64,000 nt of DNA, from the NCBI RefSeq assembly GCF_000150955.2, contig NC_011672.1:1232433-1296432 (forward strand), in the 5' to 3' direction. A program made the position numbers and the translations under genes. This document shows, in pieces, positions 61,329-64,000 of this stretch. Numbering within the stretch: position 1 is the first letter of the stretch; every line of letters begins with the position of its first letter. Source of the DNA: Phaeodactylum tricornutum CCAP 1055/1. Its lineage: Eukaryota; Bacillariophyta; Bacillariophyceae; Surirellales; Neidiaceae. The notes beneath the pieces were generated by a model that worked only from the letters and a program-made list of their open reading frames with translations, ran no database searches and was not told the DNA's origin.

Positions 61329-63437
61329 TCTGGTCGCGGTCGAGGACGAGGTAAAGGTTCAGGTTGTGGTAATAAAGGTCGCGGTGGACGCAATGATAAA
61401 GGTGTCTTCAACAAAGGTTCTACCAAGGGCATGGTGGATAAGTATTATACCTTTGATGAATACAAGAGTATGAATGCTGAACAGAAGCGTCACTTACATA
61501 CGTTACGTCATGAAGCTGGTGCTAAACGCAATGCTTCTACTGTTGATTCTAAAGAAAAGGAGGATGACAAGAAATTGAAGACGAATCGTGATGATACAAG
61601 CTTGCTTACTTCAAAGTCGTTGGCAGGTCGAAATATGTTGCAGAGAAGTTCGAATATGTCGGTGGTATCAACACGTTCTATCTCGATACAGTCACTGGAG
61701 AGTACATTTATATCACACACGGAGTTAGACACTCACGCGGATACTTGTTACGTTGGAAAGAACGCTTATATATTTCACGAAACCTCTCGAACGGTTGATG
61801 TTTCTGCATCTACATTGGGACAAGCCCGGTCTGTACCAATTGTCTCTGCTGCTCTTGCATATGATCATCCTTACACATATGAAACTTTTATTTTAATTAT
61901 TCATCAGGCCTTGCACTTTCCTACCATGGAACATAATTTGTTAAATCCAAATCAGCTCCGGTTAAACAATGTGCAGGTCTATGATTGTCCAAGATTTTTA
62001 CTTGAAAACCCCACGGATTTGTCACATTCGACTTATTTTCCGAACAAGAATCTTAAATTGCATCTGCAATTAGATGGTGTGATTTTGTATTTGCCAGTGC
62101 GAAAGCCATCTCCGGAGGAGTTTCAAAATTTTCACAAATTGACTCTTACGTATGACAATCCGATTTGGGATCCTTATTTGACCGATTTTACTCGTCAGGA
62201 GGAGAAGTATACTGATAGCAAAGGTATTTTGGTAACGAGACAATCCGGTCATGCAAACATTCAAATGATTTCGTCACACGAAAGTACAGTATCAGTTGTG
62301 TTGTCTAGTATTTCGGTGTCACTCGATGAACAGCATTTTGTTGAAGCACTTGAGAAGACATGTCTGGTGAGTGTTGCTCAGTTGTCGAATTACAGGTACA
62401 GAGTTACTCCGGAAGAATTAGCCAGACGATGGAATATCGGTTTATCTGCAGCGAAACAAACTTTATTGGCTACAACTCAGAGAGGAGTCAAGGATATTAC
62501 TAGTCAAACTCTAACACAGAGAGTCAAGCCAACTACGAGTCAGCTCAGATACCGACATCTCCGTACAAGTGTGTATACGGATACAATGTTTGCTTGTGTA
62601 ATGTCATTGAGCGGAAACACATGTGCCCAGATTTACGTTAACAATCTTGATTGGACACGTGCTTATGCAATGAAGTCAAAAGGTAATGCCCATGAGACAT
62701 TGGATTTGTTGTTTCATCGAGAAGGTGTTCCAGCCAAGATTATTTCCGATGGCGCAAAAGAATTGGCGCAGGGTGAATTCAGACGGAAGGTTTGTGCGGC
62801 AGGATCTCATGCTAGACAGATTGAACCTTACTCACCATGGTTGAATCAAGCTGAGACTGCAATCAAAGCATTGAAGCGCATGACTAACATGGCTATGAAA
62901 AAGTCATCTGCACCGTTATATTTATGGGATTTTTGCCTGGAGTTGCAAAGCATGATTTGATCGTCAATTGCTCATAACATTTATGCATTGAATGACAATG
63001 TACCAAACACGGCAGTGTTGGGTGATACTACGGATATCAGTCACTTGTGTGAATTTGCTTGGTATGATTGGATATGGTATTTGGACCCAGTCGACTTTCC
63101 GGAAGACAAACGGAATCTAGGTCGCTGGCTCGGTCCTGCGCATGACATTGGTGATGTTATGTGTGCGCGTATACTTGTTTGAAGTGGTCAAGTGGTATCT
63201 CGAACTTCTTACTTGCCACTTTCTACAGCTGATCTTAATTCCAGGGAGGTGCAATTAGACAAGTCCTCATTTGACGCAACTTTGAGCTATAATAACTTTG
63301 ATGATGCCATTGCCCCTGTGTTTCCTGAAAAGTATAATGTATTTTGCGCTTATTCAGATGATTCGACAGGGGATGTCACGGTATCCTATCTAATGACATG
63401 TCTCGTGGACATACAACGTTGTTGTTTCGCGCGATAG
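61329..63437 (+). pseudogene. Copia pol: protease and integrase, interrupted by stops
   Basis: In frame after the gag stops come an RNA-binding-like Gly/Arg segment, the aspartic protease with ELDTHADTCYVG (active-site Asp), then an integrase zinc region in worn form (TPEELARRWNIGL), and the integrase catalytic core: Asp in YTDTMFA, Asp in SDGAKELA, and Glu in NQAETAIK, the DDE set. TGA stops at 62958 and 63180 cut the frame; the sequence after each continues with recognisable copia content (FAWYDWIWY, DKRNLGRWLGPAHDIG and VVSRTSYLPLS). The frame ends at 63437. Confidence 0.85.
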
Positions 63438-64000
63438 TGTTCAAATTGCTTTACTCATCACATCTTTGAATTCATTGGATATACTTGGTGCTGTTGCGCA
63501 GAATGCTTATTTGAATGCTCCAGTTTGCGAAAAGGTATATACAACATGTGGTCCAGAGCTCGGAAAGTCAGTGGAAGGTTGTTATGCACTTATTGTTTGT
63601 GCGTTATATGGTTTAAAGTCGAGTGGGGCAGCATGGCGTGCTCACTTAGCTACGACAATGGAGGAGTTGCATTTTATCTCTTGTCTTGCAGATCCAGATG
63701 TTTGGCTTAGACCAGCTCAGAAACACAATGGTACGAATTACTATGAGTATGTGCTTATTTATACCGATGATTTCCTATGTATCAGTACAGATCCGAAGAA
63801 GATTCTGGATTCGATCGGTATGCATTTTAAACTCAAGCCTGAATCAATTAAGACGCCTGAGGTATATTTGGGAGCAAATCTTGGACGTTTTACGCTTCCC
63901 GATAATCCATCAAAACAGCGATGGTCGATGAGTTCCACGAATTATGTGAAACAGGCAGTTGCAAATGTTGAAAAGGATTTGGATGAAGTTGGAAAGCGTT
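63438..64000 (+). pseudogene. Copia reverse transcriptase, partial
   Basis: The frame shifts by one relative to the integrase part and carries VVSRDSVQIAL, LNSLDILGAVAQNAYLNAPV, YALIVCALYGLKSSGAAWR, and the active-site IYTDDFLCIS (Y-x-D-D class). It is open to the window end. About 100 residues that normally precede this part of the polymerase seem to be missing around 63390-63430, so a deletion is likely in addition to the frame change. Confidence 0.85.

Larger units (their letters stand above)
60249..64000 (+). mobile_element. Decayed Ty1/copia (CoDi-type) retrotransposon, internal region, truncated by the window
   Basis: In one reading direction the region encodes, in order, gag, aspartic protease, integrase and reverse transcriptase, the copia order. 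In-frame stops at 61290, 61326, 62958 and 63180 and a frame change near 63420 show that it is inactive. The sequence is more AT-rich in codon use than its host neighbours. RNase H and the 3' LTR are outside the window. Confidence 0.9.

Noticed and set aside
1-64000. tRNA, rRNA and CRISPR features
   Set aside because: I looked for T-loop and anticodon-arm patterns, rRNA-like runs and regularly spaced repeats and found none that could be supported.

Overview
The window is nuclear DNA of a diatom, most likely Phaeodactylum tricornutum or a close relative. The genes are compact and carry few, short introns (mostly 65-130 bp). Several products begin with a signal peptide followed by an aromatic residue at the cleavage site (the ASAFAP-type presequence for complex red plastids). 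The right end carries a Ty1/copia retroelement of the diatom CoDi type. The species name is an inference; nothing in the window states it.

Layout. Positions 1-22933 are gene-dense: the tail of an ABC-F ATPase, a mitochondrial-carrier-family protein, an orphan plastid-type protein, uracil phosphoribosyltransferase, an S26 signal-peptidase-like protease, a BTB protein, a three-exon kinesin-4-like motor, a rhodanese, a Ser/Asp/Lys-rich repeat protein, a cyclin-dependent kinase, a CaMK-like kinase with a predicted myristoylation site, and a heat-shock factor. Positions 22934-26178 are gene-poor. Positions 26179-56874 are dense again: Tic22, cysteinyl-tRNA synthetase, aspartate-semialdehyde dehydrogenase, a neuroguidin/Lcp5-like ribosome biogenesis factor, a GAF/degenerate histidine-kinase-like protein, a MadBub/Bub1 checkpoint kinase, a 7TM receptor-like protein, a riboflavin-pathway reductase, a CHCHD2-like twin CX9C protein, a DUF2985-type membrane protein, a frameshifted gene, an F-box-like protein, a UQCC1/Cbp3 chaperone, a plastid-type rubredoxin, the BCKDH E1-beta subunit, and a secreted M6-type metallopeptidase. 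From 57165 to the end the DNA is mobile: a 2.2-kb element with about 130-bp inverted termini, then a decayed copia element that runs off the window.

Themes. There is no operon structure; neighbours are mostly in opposite orientation and end tail to tail. Four functional groups recur. Cell division and cytoskeleton: kinesin-4, CDK, MadBub. Plastid: Tic22, aspartate-semialdehyde dehydrogenase, riboflavin reductase, rubredoxin and the orphan at 2478. Mitochondrion: Imp-like protease, UQCC1, CHCHD2, BCKDHB. Signalling: CaMK, HSF, the GAF protein and the 7TM protein.

I rebuilt 18 introns from frame, phase and splice signals, and every spliced model keeps an open frame to its stop. Most interesting are the MadBub protein, which combines an intact kinase with a D-box, ABBA-KEN-ABBA cassette and GLEBS-like motif, a four-fold VF[DE]RL motif in the kinesin tail, a recurrent RACTGTRA motif near gene starts, and GTACG-type donors in most introns.
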